A stretch of DNA of 7,958 nt from an uncultured delta proteobacterium (GTDB lineage Bacteria; UBA10199; GCA-002796325; 1-14-0-20-49-13), in NCBI GenBank assembly GCA_903868375.1, contig CAIPVD010000109.1, forward strand, positions 1 to 7,958. Reading direction: 5' to 3'. A program made the translations under genes and the position numbers. Below the pieces are notes generated by a model that saw only the letters and a program-made list of their open reading frames with translations, made no database searches and was not told the DNA's origin. Of the stretch, positions 5,901 to 7,958 are shown one piece after another (position 1 is the stretch's first letter; each line of letters opens with the position of its first letter).

Positions 5901-7418
5901 TTAACCCTGCTGCGCAACTGTTTGATCTTTAATGTATTTTTCGAAGTTCTTGCGGAAGTGGAATCCGTAAATGGCTAGCATTGTGGCTGTTGGTATTAGC
6001 CTTGGCTTTTTGAAGAGCGACCAAATCATAAGCTTCCAGTATTGAAAGCGTTCTCTTCCAATAATGCCAAGCTTTATTATCGCCTTTATGAATGCGGCCG
6101 TGTGAATGAATCTTATCTTAAATGAAAGCTTTCTGATCTGTCTCGGCGGCCTATATTCCCTTAAGAAATTTGTAACACGAGCGTAATAATGTTTCGGCGA
6201 ATAGATCGTGCCTATGATCTTCTTGTATCCGTTTATCAGCGTTTCCTTGTTCATCTTCGGGATAAAGTTGATCGAAAAATCGGTGTTGTCACCGGACATT
6301 TCCCGTAGCAAGCGCCCTTCTTTTTCTAAACGCTGGTAAAGTTTCGTCCCCTTGAACGCGCTTAAGAGGCCGACCATAGCCGTTGCGATGCCGCTCTGCT
6401 GGATAAACTTTATTTGGCGCTCAAATATAGAACTTGGATCGCTATCGAAGCCGACAATAAATCCTGCCTGTACCTGCAGCCCAAAGTTCTGCATCTTCTT
6501 TACCGTAGCTACAAGGTCGCGGTTCTTGTTCTGATGCTTCTTGCATTCTAGGAGCCCCGCTTCGCTTGGCGTTTCTATTCCAACGAAGACCGTGTCAAAT
6601 CCTGACTTAACCATAAGCCGCATCAGTTCTTCATCGTCTGCTAGTTCAACAGAAGCTTGGGTGATGAATGAAAAAGGATTCTTGTGCTGCTTCATCCATT
6701 CTGCGATGGCGGGAAGAACTTCTGTTTTAAGTTTGCGCTTGTTGCCGATGAAATTATCGTCCACAAAGAAAACGCCGCTTCGCCAGCCTTTGTCGTAGAT
6801 GTTCTGAAGCTCCAGCATTACCTGCGAGGTATCTTTCGTGCGCGGCACCCTGCCATACAGCAGCGTTATATCGCAAAAATCGCAATTGAACGGGCAGCCA
6901 CGTGAATACTGAATGCTCATCGAGGCGTATTTTCTCATCTTGGAAAGTTTCCAAATGGGCGCAGGCGTTTCTTTCATATCGGCCCATGATGAAGATGAAT
7001 AGATATGTTTAGGCGTTCCATGCTCCAGATCGTTCAAGAACTCCGGAAGCGTAAGTTCGGCTTCATTAAGTATAAGATGATCGACATCGGGGAACTCTTC
7101 GTGCGCCGATGTGAAGAGCGGCCCGCCGGCAACTATCTTAGTTCCATATTCCTTGCACTTGGCGATGACTTCTTTAACGGAATCTCTTTGTATCGCCATC
7201 GCGCTGATAAAGACGTAATCTGCCCACGAAATATCCTTGTCTTTAAGCTTCTCCACGTTCATATCGACCACACGCTTTTCAAAATCGGCCGGCAGCATTG
7301 CGGCGACCGTTAAAAGACCAAGCGGCGGATTGCTCGCCTTTTTAAAGACGAACTTAAGCGCGTATTTAAAGCTCCAGAACGTGTCCGGATATTCGGGGTA
7401 AATTAACAGTACCTTCAT
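5901..7418 (-). CDS. Cobalamin-binding radical SAM protein, DUF4070 (HpnP-like) family
   Basis: The 505-residue protein has the domain order of class B radical SAM enzymes. The N-terminal B12-binding Rossmann domain (about 1-145) begins MKVLLIYPEYPDTFWSF, includes SNPPLGLLTVAAMLP (29-43) and VAGGPLFTS (96-104), and lacks the classical DxHxxG, which is common in this class. The radical SAM core (about 165-370) has the cluster motif CPFNCDFC with Cys175, Cys179 and Cys182, then FFVDDNF (217-223) and the SAM-binding FVGIETPSE (278-286). The C-terminal 130 residues are basic and hydrophobic, as in DUF4070 proteins. The N-terminal half strongly recalls HpnP, the hopanoid C-2 methylase, and its relatives. 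Such enzymes usually methylate unactivated carbon centres, but no hopanoid gene is in view, so the substrate is unknown and I give no gene name. The ATG at 7418 is four bases after the stop of the O-methyltransferase, with a weak AAAGAAG site inside that gene's end, so both are probably co-transcribed. Confidence 0.9.
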   Translation of the reverse strand: MKVLLIYPEYPDTFWSFKYALKFVFKKASNPPLGLLTVAAMLPADFEKRVVDMNVEKLKDKDISWADYVFISAMAIQRDSVKEVIAKCKEYGTKIVAGGPLFTSAHEEFPDVDHLILNEAELTLPEFLNDLEHGTPKHIYSSSSWADMKETPAPIWKLSKMRKYASMSIQYSRGCPFNCDFCDITLLYGRVPRTKDTSQVMLELQNIYDKGWRSGVFFVDDNFIGNKRKLKTEVLPAIAEWMKQHKNPFSFITQASVELADDEELMRLMVKSGFDTVFVGIETPSEAGLLECKKHQNKNRDLVATVKKMQNFGLQVQAGFIVGFDSDPSSIFERQIKFIQQSGIATAMVGLLSAFKGTKLYQRLEKEGRLLREMSGDNTDFSINFIPKMNKETLINGYKKIIGTIYSPKHYYARVTNFLREYRPPRQIRKLSFKIRFIHTAAFIKAIIKLGIIGRERFQYWKLMIWSLFKKPRLIPTATMLAIYGFHFRKNFEKYIKDQTVAQQG

Positions 7419-7422
7419 ATAT

Positions 7423-7958
7423 TTACTTCTTTCCGATAATAAGAGACGTGCCGAACTTCGTGTTCTTGCGTTTGATGTTCTTGATGCCGGTATTTTGCAT
7501 CCAGCCCTTTATTTCCTTCTCTGTATATGCGTCCCCGCCTCTGGTTGCAACAAGCATATTCAGCGCAAAGAAGGCCGCGTGCAGCGGTTTTGTGCGGTCT
7601 TCATCGACCACAAACTCCTGAACGACGAGCTGCCCGCCCTTATTCAATGAATGGTGGCATTTTTCTATAAGCATTTCGTTCTCTTCGGGAGAATTGCTGT
7701 GAAGGATCTGGGATAAGAAGATCATGTCGTGGCCGCTTTCGAACGGGTCGAAATTGTAATCGCCCTTCATTGTTCGCACCTTATTTCCCATTCCATTTTT
7801 GTCGAGGTAGTAATTGGTAAGCGTTATAACGCTAGGCAGGTCGAAGACGGTTGCTTCGATATCTTTCTTCGCCTTTACGAACGCCATTGAATAAGCACCC
7901 GAGCCTCCGCCGACGTCCAAGAATTTACGCACTTTTCTGATATCAAGCAACTTTACCA
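7423..7958 (-). CDS. SAM-dependent O-methyltransferase, PF00891-like (5' end outside the window)
   Basis: The frame is open to the right edge, so the N-terminal dimerisation domain expected in this family is missing and only the last 178 residues are seen. They form a class I methyltransferase catalytic domain: SAM loop FLDVGGGSG, strand-two acid in VFDLPSVI, a GDYNFDPF segment, then LSQILHSNSPEEN followed by LNKGGQLVVQEF. This order matches the Methyltransf_2 family (acetylserotonin and hydroxyneurosporene O-methyltransferases, the bacteriochlorophyll methyltransferase BchU). The His in ILHSNSPEEN aligns with the position of the catalytic base in plant and bacterial members, which suggests an active enzyme. 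A TTG at 7950 could be read as a start but would delete the dimerisation domain and begin just before the SAM loop, so it is not the real start. Substrate unknown. The stop at 7423 is four bases before the radical SAM start, pointing to one operon and one pathway. Confidence 0.86.
   Translation of the reverse strand, partial: VKLLDIRKVRKFLDVGGGSGAYSMAFVKAKKDIEATVFDLPSVITLTNYYLDKNGMGNKVRTMKGDYNFDPFESGHDMIFLSQILHSNSPEENEMLIEKCHHSLNKGGQLVVQEFVVDEDRTKPLHAAFFALNMLVATRGGDAYTEKEIKGWMQNTGIKNIKRKNTKFGTSLIIGKK

Noticed and set aside
5901..7418. Naming the radical SAM protein hpnP
   Set aside because: The similarity is to the whole DUF4070 family and no hopanoid biosynthesis gene is in the window, so substrate and symbol would be a guess.

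Overview
All six genes in this window lie on the minus strand. In transcription order (right to left) they are: a 5'-truncated O-methyltransferase, a cobalamin-binding radical SAM protein, an unusual protein with two methyltransferase-like halves, proC, a large helical-repeat protein of unknown function, larE, and the start of larB (seven entries counting the two edge fragments). No rRNA, tRNA, CRISPR array, transposase or phage gene was recognised. No stretch over 300 bases lacks a gene. The largest gaps are 143 bases (5758-5900, holding a palindromic repeat) and 97 bases (2969-3065 including the proC stop codon, holding a ribosome binding site and a weak promoter candidate).

Region 7958-5901: an O-methyltransferase followed after four bases by a radical SAM/B12 protein of the DUF4070 (HpnP-like) type. 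The spacing indicates one transcript. The pair looks like a fragment of a small-molecule or lipid modification pathway that continues beyond the right edge. Its substrate cannot be read from the window.

Region 5900-3063: an inverted-repeat element of about 78 bases, then a 601-residue protein with two degenerate Rossmann/methyltransferase-like halves, then proC (last step of proline synthesis).

Region 2968-1: a 628-residue alpha-helical repeat protein with a strong ribosome binding site, then larE and larB with overlapping stop and start codons (TAATG). LarB and LarE make the precursor of the nickel-pincer nucleotide cofactor used by LarA-type lactate and hydroxyacid racemases. LarE carries the three-cysteine arrangement that suggests an iron-sulfur-cluster type of sulfur transferase rather than the single-cysteine sacrificial type.

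The organism is a bacterium of moderate G+C. The mix of an anaerobe-leaning cofactor pathway, a B12-dependent radical SAM enzyme, two large orphan proteins and a widespread palindromic repeat would fit an uncultivated environmental lineage, but the window contains no taxonomic marker and this is only an impression. I did not find an obvious self-contained new system; the best leads are the O-methyltransferase/radical SAM pair, the double methyltransferase-like protein, the orphan helical protein and the LarE cysteine pattern.
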